The notes: generated from the sequence alone by a model not told the origin. Positions 1 to 6,851 are shown, counted from the stretch's first letter. The stretch: DNA of 7,391 nucleotides from Prevotella sp. (GCA_021203915.1 JAJQAI010000203.1:1-7391), one strand, 5' to 3'. A program made the numbers and translations.

Positions 1-46
1 CTATGAAACTACTAACCTATGAAAATGTATTCTCTCGAACACACTA

Positions 47-77
47 CAAATTTAGTCATTGTGTACGTACACACAAA
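47..77 (-). promoter_or_regulatory. Predicted leftward Bacteroidota-type promoter for a gene beyond the left edge
   Basis: Read on the minus strand, TTTG lies at 77-74 (-33 element), followed by a 19-nt spacer at 73-55 and TAAATTTG at 54-47. The latter is an exact fit to the TAnnTTTG -7 element used by the primary sigma factor of Bacteroidota. Transcription should start around 40-43 and run off the window to the left, in the same direction as pckA but after the pckA terminators. No coding start is visible downstream within the window, so the regulated gene is unknown. The spacer also contains the palindrome listed separately. This is a pattern match only; no transcript data are available. Confidence 0.55.
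60..73. promoter_or_regulatory. 14-bp perfect palindrome inside the promoter spacer, possible operator
   Basis: TGTGTACGTACACA is identical to its own reverse complement, with no loop, so it is a poor RNA hairpin but a good form for a dimeric DNA-binding protein made of two TGTGTAC half-sites. It starts immediately after the -33 TTTG of the predicted leftward promoter and fills most of the spacer. A protein bound here would block RNA polymerase. The operator role and the identity of any regulator are inference; a chance palindrome in AT-rich DNA remains possible. Confidence 0.4.
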
Positions 78-159
78 TACTTAAATCATCTTTCTTGAGA
101 AAATCTATCTTTTTTTGATTTATATCAAGCTATAGGGGGTCGAAAAAGGATAAAGTAAA

Positions 160-173
160 GCGTGATACCACGC
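160..173 (-). terminator. Second (distal) hairpin of the pckA terminator region
   Basis: GCGTG (160-164) and CACGC (169-173) form a perfect 5-bp stem with a 4-nt loop. In the pckA direction it lies just beyond the main terminator and is followed by a T-rich but interrupted run (TTTACTTTA). It could act as a back-up terminator or as a 3'-end stabilising structure. The stem is short, so its function is less certain than that of the neighbouring hairpin. Confidence 0.45.
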
Positions 174-174
174 A

Positions 175-203
175 AAAAGTGCACCCAAAAAGGATGCACT
201 TTT
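175..203 (-). terminator. Rho-independent terminator of pckA, probably bidirectional
   Basis: AAAAGTGCA (175-183) pairs with TGCACTTTT (195-203) in a 9-bp stem. Beyond one C/A mismatch, CC (185-186) can also pair with GG (192-193), leaving a five-A loop. In the pckA direction the stem runs into TTTTTGCG, giving a U tract. On the plus strand it is followed by TTTTCTTT, so it could stop rightward transcripts as well. It lies about 30 nt past the pckA stop codon, the expected place. Confidence 0.8.
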
Positions 204-235
204 CTTTATGATTAATCTCTTTATACCCTAGTTTC

Positions 236-1849
236 TTAGAGCTTTGGACCAGCGACTACAAGAGCCTTTCCTGCTTCATTACCTTCGTATTTAACGAAGT
301 TCTTTATGAAGCGAGATGCTAAATCCTTTGCCTTGTTATCCCAATCTGCTGGGTTAGAATAAGTATCACGTGGGTCAAGGATGTTAGGATCAACACCAGG
401 GAGAGATGTTGGTACTTCGAAATTAAATATTGGTATAAACTTCGTAGGCGCTGTATTAATTGAGCCATCTAAAATAGCATCAATAATACCACGGGTATCG
501 CGTATTGATATACGCTTACCTGTACCATTCCAACCAGTGTTAACTAAATAAGCCTTTGCACCGCTCATATTCATGCGCTTTACAAGTTCTTCGGCATACT
601 TCGTTGGATGTAGCTCAAGGAAAGCTTGACCAAAACATGCTGAGAAAGTTGGTTGTGGCTCAGTAATACCGAGTTCTGTTCCTGCTAACTTAGCAGTAAA
701 GCCTGATAGGAAATAATACTTCGTCTGCTCTGGTGTAAGAATAGAAACAGGAGGAAGTACTCCAAAAGCATCAGCTGAGAGGAATATTACCTGATTGGCT
801 GCAGGTGCTGCAGATATTGGACGAACAATCTTCTCAATGTGATTGATAGGATAAGAAACTCTAGTATTCTCGGTAACGCTCTTATCGGTAAAATCTATCT
901 TACCATTTGCATCAACGGTTACATTCTCCAAAAGGGCATTTCTACGGATAGCATTATAGATATCAGGCTCAGAATCCTTATCTAGATCTATAACCTTAGC
1001 ATAGCAACCTCCTTCGAAGTTGAAGACACCTTTGTCGTCCCAACCATGTTCATCATCACCAACGAGTAAACGCTTTGGGTCAGTTGAAAGGGTTGTCTTA
1101 CCAGTACCAGAAAGGCCAAAGAATATTGCAGTATTCTCGCCTTTCATATCACAATTAGCAGAGCAGTGCATAGATGCAATCCCCTTTAGAGGTAGGTAGT
1201 AGTTCATCATTGAGAACAAACCTTTCTTCATCTCACCACCATACCATGTATTAATGATTACCTGCTCTTTTGAAGTAACGTTGAATACTATGGCAGTTTC
1301 AGAGTTAAGCCCGAGTTCCTTATAATTTTCTACCTTTGCCTTGGAAGCATTATAGACAATGAAATCTGGCTCAAAATCTTGAAGTTCTTCCTCTGTTGGA
1401 CAGATAAACATATTCTTAACAAAGTGTGCTTGCCATGCAACCTCCATGATGAAACGCACTGCCATACGAGTATCCTTATTGGCTCCGCAGAAACCATCGA
1501 CAACAAAAAGTCTTTTATTTGATAACTCTTTTTTTGCGATTTCCTTAACAGCAGCCCAAGCTTCTTGTGAAGCAGGCTTATTATCATTCTTGTATTCATC
1601 GGTTGTCCACCAAATAGTGTCCTTGGAATTCTCGTCCATAACGATGAATTTATCCTTTGGAGAACGTCCTGTATAGATGCCTGTCATTACATTAATAGCA
1701 TCAAGTTCAGTTAGTTGACCCCTATCAAAACCTGTTAGCTCAGGTTTGGTCTCCTCCTCAAACAACACTTCAAAAGAAGGATTGTAAAGAACCTCGGTTG
1801 TTCCCGTGATTCCATACTTCTGTAAAACTGACTTATCAAAATTTGCCAT
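236..1849 (-). CDS. pckA: Phosphoenolpyruvate carboxykinase (ATP)
   Basis: This 537-residue protein interconverts oxaloacetate + ATP and PEP + CO2 + ADP (EC 4.1.1.49) in the cytosol. Its length is typical of the ATP-dependent family. Visible motifs are the GRSPKDK substrate loop (61-67, Arg62), WYGGEMKKG (202-210, metal/substrate lysines), MHCSAN with His228, the P-loop [11 protein letters not shown] (245-255), the metal-binding GDDEHGW (264-270, Asp265/Asp266) and ENTRVSYPI (327-335, Arg330). No key residue appears missing. The ATG start at 1849 gives the usual N-terminus, and the upstream sequence is A-rich without a Shine-Dalgarno, as is normal in Bacteroidota. It is a single-gene unit with its own promoter and terminator. 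In fermenting Bacteroidales the enzyme commonly works toward oxaloacetate, fixing CO2 for succinate formation; the direction here is inferred from family knowledge. Confidence 0.98.
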   Translation of the reverse strand: MANFDKSVLQKYGITGTTEVLYNPSFEVLFEEETKPELTGFDRGQLTELDAINVMTGIYTGRSPKDKFIVMDENSKDTIWWTTDEYKNDNKPASQEAWAAVKEIAKKELSNKRLFVVDGFCGANKDTRMAVRFIMEVAWQAHFVKNMFICPTEEELQDFEPDFIVYNASKAKVENYKELGLNSETAIVFNVTSKEQVIINTWYGGEMKKGLFSMMNYYLPLKGIASMHCSANCDMKGENTAIFFGLSGTGKTTLSTDPKRLLVGDDEHGWDDKGVFNFEGGCYAKVIDLDKDSEPDIYNAIRRNALLENVTVDANGKIDFTDKSVTENTRVSYPINHIEKIVRPISAAPAANQVIFLSADAFGVLPPVSILTPEQTKYYFLSGFTAKLAGTELGITEPQPTFSACFGQAFLELHPTKYAEELVKRMNMSGAKAYLVNTGWNGTGKRISIRDTRGIIDAILDGSINTAPTKFIPIFNFEVPTSLPGVDPNILDPRDTYSNPADWDNKAKDLASRFIKNFVKYEGNEAGKALVVAGPKL

Positions 1850-1903
1850 ATTTCAAAATTTTTATGTGAATATTTTCCTGATAACTCTACCTTAAAGCAT
1901 GGG

Positions 1904-1935
1904 CAAAAATACTAAAATTTATGATTATAGACAAA
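1904..1935 (-). promoter_or_regulatory. Predicted pckA promoter
   Basis: On the minus strand TTTG (1935-1932) is followed by a 20-nt spacer and TATTTTTG (1911-1904), an exact TAnnTTTG -7 element. The predicted start of transcription near 1898 leaves a leader of about 50 nt before the pckA ATG. No strong hairpin was noticed in that leader. Confidence 0.7.
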
Positions 1936-2032
1936 ATCATGGCCAATAAAAACCATTAACGTAATACTTTTTTAAGTTTTTGTAATTAAAGTTTGGAATT
2001 TTAGGACTTTAGCGGGTTTTTAAAAATTTGAC

Positions 2033-2063
2033 TTTGCAAAACCTTAAAAAATCACTATTTTTG
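2033..2063 (+). promoter_or_regulatory. Predicted promoter of upp and the rightward gene run
   Basis: TTTG (2033-2036), a 19-nt spacer and TATTTTTG (2056-2063) match the Bacteroidota -33/-7 consensus exactly. Transcription should begin near 2068-2070, giving a leader of about 40 nt. A second TTTG at 2027-2030 would give a 25-nt spacer and is the poorer choice. The promoter is back-to-back with the pckA promoter, with about 100 bp between the two -33 elements. Confidence 0.7.
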
Positions 2064-2108
2064 TGGCGGACATGAAAATCTAGATAACATCCAAATTTCC
2101 TTACCCTT

Positions 2109-2768
2109 ATGAAAATCATCAATTTAAGTGACTCTAATAGCATCATAAACAAATACCTTGCAGAGGTCAGAGATCCTCATTATCAAAAAAATAAAACTCT
2201 ATTTCGCAATAATATAGAGCGAATAGGACAATTGATGGCCTATGAGATAAGTAAAACACTTTTGTTTGAGAAAAAACAAATAAACACCCCACTGGGTATA
2301 GCAACGATTTCTCTTCCCGTAGACGATATAGTCTTAGCAACTATCCTTCGTGCAGGACTACCTTTTCACTCTGGGTTTCTTAAAACCTTTGACCATGCAG
2401 AAAATGCATTCGTAAGTGCTTACAGAGAATATTCCAACAAAGAACATACAGAAGTAGATATACATGTGGAATACCTAGCTTGCCCCAAACTTGAGGATAA
2501 GACTGTAATAATTGTTGACCCAATGCTAGCCACGGGAGGTTCCATGGAGCTAGGATATAAAGCACTTCTAACTAAAGGAAAGCCAAAATGTATACATTTT
2601 TCTTGTGTTCTAGCTGCACCCCAAGGCATTAAATTGCTTGAAGAAAAGTTTCCTCAAGATGATGTAACACTATGGTGTGCGGCCATAGATTCTGGACTAA
2701 ACCCTCAGAAATATATCGTACCGGGATTCGGTGATGCAGGTGATCTTTGCTTTGGAGAGAAACTTTAA
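2109..2768 (+). CDS. upp: Uracil phosphoribosyltransferase
   Basis: This 219-residue cytosolic enzyme makes UMP from uracil and PRPP (EC 2.4.2.9) for pyrimidine salvage. The N-terminal segment with RNNIERIGQLMAYEISK (33-49) is typical of Upp proteins. RAGLP (81-85) is the conserved turn of the fold. The PRPP-binding loop VIIVDPMLATGGS spans 133-145. The uracil-binding C-terminal segment is YIVPGFGDAGDLCFG (202-216), close to the usual pattern; the Leu-Cys at 213-214 sits where many homologues have a basic residue followed by a hydrophobic one. Length is normal and no other start is needed. It is the first gene after the rightward promoter and is 58 nt from the U32 gene. No uracil permease gene is visible beside it. 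Confidence 0.97.
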   Translation: MKIINLSDSNSIINKYLAEVRDPHYQKNKTLFRNNIERIGQLMAYEISKTLLFEKKQINTPLGIATISLPVDDIVLATILRAGLPFHSGFLKTFDHAENAFVSAYREYSNKEHTEVDIHVEYLACPKLEDKTVIIVDPMLATGGSMELGYKALLTKGKPKCIHFSCVLAAPQGIKLLEEKFPQDDVTLWCAAIDSGLNPQKYIVPGFGDAGDLCFGEKL

Positions 2769-2826
2769 TTTTTCTCTTTCCTTTTCAAGTGTAATAAACG
2801 ACTAGATATCAAGAAAAACCATTAGC

Positions 2827-4080
2827 ATGAACTTAAATGTATCCGATTTTGAAGTTATGGCTCCGGTAGGCTCTAGAGAGTGTTTATCGGCCGCCATCAA
2901 AGCAGGAGCAGGATCCATCTACTTCGGCATTGGACACCTTAATATGCGAGCTCATTCTTCAACAAAATTTTCAATTAAAGATTTAAAGGAAATTGCTTCA
3001 ACTTGCTCTTCTCACAACATAAAGACATATCTTACATTAAACACCATCATTTACGATGAGGATTTCTCCCTAATGCGGGAAATCGCTGATGCTGCTTTAG
3101 AGGCAGGAATCACTGCCGTCATAGCAAGCGATGTTGCTGTTATGAGATATTGTAGGAAGATTGGTCTTGAGGTTCATCTATCAACGCAACTAAATATTTC
3201 AAATATAGAAGCCCTTGAGTTTTACGCTCAATTTGCCGACGTAGTAGTTTTAGCTAGAGAACTTTCTTTACCTCAGGTAGCTAACATCTATAAAGAGACC
3301 AAAAGAAGAAATATTTTGGGTCCTAAGGGCGAGCCTATAAGAATTGAGATGTTCTGCCATGGCGCTCTTTGCATGGCCATAAGTGGTAAATGCTATTTAA
3401 GTCTTGATAACGAACTGCGTTCAGCTAATAGAGGTGAGTGCCTGCAACTCTGTAGAAGAACTTACACTGTCACAGATAAAGAAACTGGTATTCAGCTAGA
3501 TATTGATAACAAATATATAATGAGCCCCAAGGACTTAAAGACTATACGCTTTATCGATAAAATGATGGCTTCTGGTGTTAGAATATTTAAGATTGAAGGT
3601 AGAGCAAGAGGCCCCGAATACGTATATACTACGGTTCAATGCTACAAGGAGGCTATTTCTTCTGTTTTAGATGGCACATTTTCTGAGGAGAAAAAAAACC
3701 AATGGGATGAACGACTTTCTACTGTTTTTAACAGAGGATTTTGGGATGGCTATTACTTAGGACAAAAACTAGGTGAATGGAATTCTCGTTATGGATCAAG
3801 TGCAAAAGAAAGGAAAGTATACGTAGGTAGAGGAAAGAATTACTTCTCGCATCTTGGTGTTGCTGAATTTTTGATTGAGGCCTCAGAAATTTGTCTTGGA
3901 GATAAATTACTTATAACTGGTCCTACCACAGGTGTTATATACCTCACCGCTGAAGAAATACGTTATGACCTAAAACCTGTTACAACTGCACATAAAGGAG
4001 AACGTGTATCCATACCAGTAAAAGAAAGAGTTAGGCCAAGCGATAAACTTTTTAAACTCGTTGCTGATGAGCAGCTTTGA
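2827..4080 (+). CDS. U32-family protein (YegQ/TrhP-RlhA-like), probable RNA hydroxylation factor
   Basis: This 417-residue protein is annotated by family as a U32 'peptidase'. It opens with the family N-terminus (ELMAP-like EVMAPVGSRECL, 9-20) and carries the U32 signature from Glu174 to Ser192 (E-x-F-C-H-G-A-x-C, then G-x-C-x-L-S). Clustered cysteines at 177, 182, 189, 205 and 209 surround it. In E. coli the relatives TrhP (YegQ) and RlhA (YdcP) are needed for 5-hydroxyuridine formation in tRNA and for C2501 hydroxylation of 23S rRNA, and their conserved cysteines are thought to hold an Fe-S cluster. A similar role is inferred here; collagenase-type proteolysis, the older label, is less likely. 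The length is near TrhP and well short of RlhA. The SufE-like gene follows after 16 nt, which suits an Fe-S link. No internal promoter was seen upstream. Confidence 0.93.
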   Translation: MNLNVSDFEVMAPVGSRECLSAAIKAGAGSIYFGIGHLNMRAHSSTKFSIKDLKEIASTCSSHNIKTYLTLNTIIYDEDFSLMREIADAALEAGITAVIASDVAVMRYCRKIGLEVHLSTQLNISNIEALEFYAQFADVVVLARELSLPQVANIYKETKRRNILGPKGEPIRIEMFCHGALCMAISGKCYLSLDNELRSANRGECLQLCRRTYTVTDKETGIQLDIDNKYIMSPKDLKTIRFIDKMMASGVRIFKIEGRARGPEYVYTTVQCYKEAISSVLDGTFSEEKKNQWDERLSTVFNRGFWDGYYLGQKLGEWNSRYGSSAKERKVYVGRGKNYFSHLGVAEFLIEASEICLGDKLLITGPTTGVIYLTAEEIRYDLKPVTTAHKGERVSIPVKERVRPSDKLFKLVADEQL

Positions 4081-4096
4081 TTAATCATAGATACTT

Positions 4097-4516
4097 ATGA
4101 CAATAAATGAAGCACAAGATGAGGTTATAGAGGAATTTTCTTACCTCACTGATTGGATGGACAAATACCAACTTTTAATTGATTTTGGCAATGAATTACC
4201 ACCACTAGAAGAAAAATTCAAAATAGAAAGCAACTTGATTGAGGGTTGCCAAAGCAGAGTATGGCTCCAAGCTGACCTTATTGATAAAAAGATGGTCTTT
4301 AATGCCGAAAGTGATGCTCTGATTGTAAAGGGAATTATTGCCTTACTTGTACGTGTTCTAAGTAATCAAGAACCAAAACAGATTCTTGATGCAGATCTAT
4401 ATTTTGTAGACCGCATAGGACTTAAGGAGCATTTAAGCCCAACACGTTCAAATGGACTTATGGCCATGCTTAAACAAATTAGAGCTTATGCTCTAGCCTT
4501 TATGGCTAAGCCATAG
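4097..4516 (+). CDS. sufE: SufE-like cysteine desulfurase activator / sulfur acceptor
   Basis: This 139-residue protein is the usual SufE length. SufE accepts persulfide sulfur from the cysteine desulfurase SufS and passes it to the SufBCD scaffold during Fe-S cluster assembly in the cytosol. The active-site motif GCQSRVW lies at 50-56 with the acceptor Cys51, the same number as in E. coli SufE. The C-terminal half has the expected helix (ALIVKGIIALLVRVLS) and the closing EHLSPTRSNGL segment followed by a helix. No sufS or sufBCD is in the window, so this is a stand-alone copy; whether it is the only one in the genome is unknown. It sits tightly between the U32 gene (16 nt) and the RNA methyltransferase gene (21 nt), suggesting co-expression. 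CsdE is the alternative name, and sequence alone does not separate the two. Confidence 0.94.
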   Translation: MTINEAQDEVIEEFSYLTDWMDKYQLLIDFGNELPPLEEKFKIESNLIEGCQSRVWLQADLIDKKMVFNAESDALIVKGIIALLVRVLSNQEPKQILDADLYFVDRIGLKEHLSPTRSNGLMAMLKQIRAYALAFMAKP

Positions 4517-4537
4517 AACTTTTTTTTGAAGAAAAAG

Positions 4538-5074
4538 ATGCGAAAGTTACGCATAACAGAAATGAACCGCCTCAATATTGAAGGGTTTAAGGCAGCAAAA
4601 AAGTTGCCTTTAGTTGTTGTTCTTGATGATGTAAGAAGCCTTTACAACGTGGGATCAATATTTAGAACTTGCGATGCTTTTAGAGTTGAAGCTCTTTTTC
4701 TCTGTGGTATAACGGCCAGTCCCCCACACCCCGAGATACATAAGACGGCTATTGGAGCTGAAGATAGTGTTATTTGGAAGTACTTTCAAACGGCAAAAAT
4801 AGCTGTTCGGGAGCTACTTAACTTGGGTTATGAAGTGCTTGCCGTTGAGCAATGCCTGGAAAGCACAATGATTTCAGACTTTAAAGTAGAGCAAACCAAA
4901 CGATATGCCATTGTACTTGGGAACGAAGTAAAAGGAGTAGCTCAAGAGGTTATTGACATATGTAATGGATGTATTGAAATTCCACAATATGGAACTAAGC
5001 ACTCCATGAATGTTTCTGTTACCGCTGGAATAGTTGTCTGGAAGTTTGCCGAGAGTTTATACCCATCAAAATGA
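4538..5074 (+). CDS. SpoU/TrmH-family RNA 2'-O-methyltransferase
   Basis: This 178-residue SAM-dependent enzyme of the knotted SPOUT class would methylate ribose 2'-OH in tRNA or rRNA; the target nucleotide cannot be read from the sequence. Motif 1 contains DDVRSLYNVGSIFRT (30-44) with Asn37 and Arg43. Motif 2 is VLGNEVKG (126-133) with Asn129 and Glu130. Motif 3 is IEIPQYGTKHSMNVSV (146-161), which forms the knot and binds SAM; Met157 replaces the more usual Leu of SLNVSVA. The protein is almost only the catalytic domain, with no long N-terminal RNA-binding extension. An upstream TTG at 4526 is in frame and would add four residues (MKKK), but the ATG at 4538 gives the MRKL start usual for close relatives and has GAAGAAAAAG in front. 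It follows sufE by 21 nt. Confidence 0.94.
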   Translation: MRKLRITEMNRLNIEGFKAAKKLPLVVVLDDVRSLYNVGSIFRTCDAFRVEALFLCGITASPPHPEIHKTAIGAEDSVIWKYFQTAKIAVRELLNLGYEVLAVEQCLESTMISDFKVEQTKRYAIVLGNEVKGVAQEVIDICNGCIEIPQYGTKHSMNVSVTAGIVVWKFAESLYPSK

Positions 5075-5101
5075 AACCTTTGGCTTTATTTTTTTTGCTT
5101 C

Positions 5102-5788
5102 ATGAGGATAAAGAAAATATTTATACTTTCCATTTTTGTTGTTAAGTTCGCAGCTTTACTATCGGCTCAGGCTTATCAACAAAGCAGTTATAATCCATTT
5201 TCTGGAGAATTAGATTATGGGAAAACTTTTCGTGGCACAACCGCAGGACAGTCTTATTTTGGAATAAGAATTGGTGCAGCCTTCTCTAAGCTAAAGACAG
5301 ATGATTTTCTTCTTGAAGGAGGTAAATCTCAAGTTGGTCTTAACGTTGGAATAGTAAGAGGATTTTCTTTGATGAGAGAAGCTCCACTTTACTTAGAAAC
5401 AGGCATTTTCTATATTGAAAAAGGTGGAAAAAAAAGAGAAGATACAAGGAAGATTACCTACGATTTAAACTATATTGAGATTCCGGTTATGATAAGATAC
5501 GGCCTGGATTTTTACCGTGGACTTTCCATCCAACCAATGTTTGGCTTTTATTTAGCCTATGGTGTAAGCGGAAAGATGAAAAATTTTTCTGAAGTTGGAA
5601 CCCAAAATGCGTTTTCCGGAGATTATTTTAGGCGTTTTGATGGAGGTCTTCGCGTTGGTATGGGTATTGGATATTATATTTTTAGTCTGGGCGTTACCTA
5701 TGATATTGGAATAGCCAACGTTTGCCATGACATGATTGACAAATCACGAAATAGTAATATTGCTGTTGAGTTTGGGGTTAATTTTTAA
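5102..5788 (+). CDS. Outer-membrane beta-barrel protein (OMP_b-brl/PorT-like fold), function unknown
   Basis: This 228-residue protein begins with a Sec signal peptide: basic MRIKK, hydrophobic stretch 6-20, and likely cleavage near residues 22-24 after LLSAQA. A lysine at 15 interrupts the hydrophobic core, which is unusual. After a short polar segment come alternating amphipathic strands (for example SYFGIRIGAAFS, SQVGLNVGIVRGF, PLYLETGIFYIEK, LNYIEIPVMIRYGL, SIQPMFGFYLAYG), and the chain ends in EFGVNF with a terminal Phe, the usual outer-membrane insertion signal. The LNYIEIPV segment is common in the porin-family 'outer membrane beta-barrel' proteins of Bacteroidota. About eight strands fit this length. 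No substrate or partner can be named. It starts 27 nt after the methyltransferase gene, and the peptidase lipoprotein follows 28 nt downstream, suggesting an envelope pair. Confidence 0.85.
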   Translation: MRIKKIFILSIFVVKFAALLSAQAYQQSSYNPFSGELDYGKTFRGTTAGQSYFGIRIGAAFSKLKTDDFLLEGGKSQVGLNVGIVRGFSLMREAPLYLETGIFYIEKGGKKREDTRKITYDLNYIEIPVMIRYGLDFYRGLSIQPMFGFYLAYGVSGKMKNFSEVGTQNAFSGDYFRRFDGGLRVGMGIGYYIFSLGVTYDIGIANVCHDMIDKSRNSNIAVEFGVNF

Positions 5789-5816
5789 TTCTATTGGCCA
5801 AAAATTAGTGTATAGT

Positions 5817-6848
5817 ATGCATCAAAAATCAAAAATACTTATTGTTTTACTTCTTGGGAGTCTAACCCTCTTTTCATGTAAAAAGAAAGAGAGTAAAGAG
5901 CATACCTTTACCACCGACGTCATTAATAAGATAACACCCATTAAGGATCAAAAATCATCTGAAGCGTGTTGGATATATGCTATGCTTGCTACCATTGAAA
6001 GCGAACATTTAATGATGGGAGATTCGGTTAATCTATCTGCCGTCTTTTTGGCAAGAAATTATCTTTCTTCTCAAGTTGAAAGGTATTACTTAACTCGTGG
6101 AGCGGATTCTTTATCATTAAGAGGGATAGCACCACTTACACTTCACTTAATGGAAAAGTATGGGATAATGCCATATGAGGCTTACCACTCGGACTGTAAT
6201 TTTGATGTTGTACGTAAGAAACTTTCCCTTTCGCTAGATGAAATGATTGCAGAGCGCTCAGGACTTATAACCCTAAAAAAACGAACTTTAGACCTTCTTG
6301 ATGAGCTAATAAATCCTGTTCCTTTTAATGTATATATGTTTGGAGTGAAATACACTCCTAAAGAGTTTGCCCATAGCGTATGTTTAGAAAAAGAATACAT
6401 AGCAATAACTAGCTTTACTCACAAGCCTTTTTACGAAAACATCATATTAGATATTTTGGATAATAGATATGATGAAAAGATGCTAAATCTCCCTCTTGAT
6501 AGCATGACAATGCGTGTTGAAAAGGCTTTACTTTCTCATCACTCGGTTTGTTGGGAAGGAGATATAAGTGAAGAAGGGTTTAGTTTTGAAAAAGGAATAG
6601 CAACTTTGGGAAATTCAAAAAAACCTCTTACTCAGCAAGAAAGGCAAAAGGAATTTGAAGATTTTTCCACCACGGACGACCATTGTATGGAAATAATTGG
6701 TCTAGCTCACGATGAGGAGGGTGAGAAATATTTTATATGTAAGAATTCATGGGGAACCAGTAATCCCTACCGGGGTTTAATGTACATGAGTGAGGCCTAC
6801 TTTAGGCTTAAAACAATATGTGTGGTTGTGCCAAATATTTTTTTGTAA
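5817..6848 (+). CDS. C1-family cysteine peptidase lipoprotein, bleomycin hydrolase/PepC-like
   Basis: This 343-residue protein starts with a lipoprotein signal peptide: MHQKSK, a hydrophobic core and the lipobox LFSC, with the lipidated Cys at 21. Basic KKK follows rather than a surface-export acidic signal. The papain-fold catalytic set is complete: Gln45 (oxyanion), Cys51 in ACW, His289 in DHCMEIIGL and Asn310 in KNSWG. The 238-residue Cys-His gap is far longer than in papain and nearer to the bleomycin hydrolase/PepC group (C1B), though somewhat short for it. Only 30 residues separate the lipid Cys from the active Cys, so there is no room for a papain-type propeptide. An aminopeptidase or endopeptidase acting in the periplasm or at the outer membrane is inferred. 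The frame is open back to a TTG at 5736 inside the OMP gene, but ATG 5817 is preferred because it places the lipobox correctly. The HAD gene follows after 3 nt. Confidence 0.88.
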   Translation: MHQKSKILIVLLLGSLTLFSCKKKESKEHTFTTDVINKITPIKDQKSSEACWIYAMLATIESEHLMMGDSVNLSAVFLARNYLSSQVERYYLTRGADSLSLRGIAPLTLHLMEKYGIMPYEAYHSDCNFDVVRKKLSLSLDEMIAERSGLITLKKRTLDLLDELINPVPFNVYMFGVKYTPKEFAHSVCLEKEYIAITSFTHKPFYENIILDILDNRYDEKMLNLPLDSMTMRVEKALLSHHSVCWEGDISEEGFSFEKGIATLGNSKKPLTQQERQKEFEDFSTTDDHCMEIIGLAHDEEGEKYFICKNSWGTSNPYRGLMYMSEAYFRLKTICVVVPNIFL

Positions 6849-6851
6849 GAA

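Larger units (their letters stand above)
1850..2108. other. Divergent intergenic region between pckA and upp
   Basis: This 259-bp AT-rich gap has no supported coding sequence. It contains the two back-to-back promoters described separately, leaving about 100 bp between the -33 elements (1936-2032) free for regulator binding. In that central part I see A- and T-rich tracts but no clear palindrome or riboswitch-like fold. Both leaders are short (about 40-50 nt). Confidence 0.7.

Noticed and set aside
1..24. Repeated CTATGAAA at 1-8 and 17-24
   Set aside because: Only 8 bases and two copies; not enough to distinguish it from chance in AT-rich DNA.
3..98. Short 31-codon open frame at the left edge
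   Set aside because: It has no family resemblance, crosses the predicted promoter and palindrome, and is of a length expected by chance.
1330..1599. Minus-strand open frame of 89 codons inside pckA
   Set aside because: It is an alternative-frame shadow of pckA with no recognisable motif or start signal.
1446..1676. Plus-strand open frame of 76 codons opposite pckA
   Set aside because: It lies entirely antisense to a strongly supported gene and its translation resembles no protein family.
2380..2629. Two overlapping minus-strand frames (2380-2565 and 2420-2629) opposite upp
   Set aside because: Both are antisense shadows of the conserved upp reading frame.
4526..4537. TTG start for the RNA methyltransferase
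   Set aside because: It adds only MKKK; the ATG at 4538 gives the conserved N-terminus.
5074..5097. Possible terminator between the methyltransferase and OMP genes (AAACC, TTT, GG-C-TTT, then a run of T)
   Set aside because: The stem has two G-C pairs, a bulge and only A-T pairs beyond, so it is too weak to call. The T run could still reduce read-through.
5736..5816. N-terminal extension of the peptidase from a TTG codon inside the OMP gene
   Set aside because: The 27 extra residues are the OMP coding sequence and its trailer read out of frame, and they would bury the lipoprotein signal peptide that starts at ATG 5817.
6182..6400. Minus-strand open frame of 72 codons opposite the peptidase gene
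   Set aside because: It is an antisense shadow without promoter or family resemblance.
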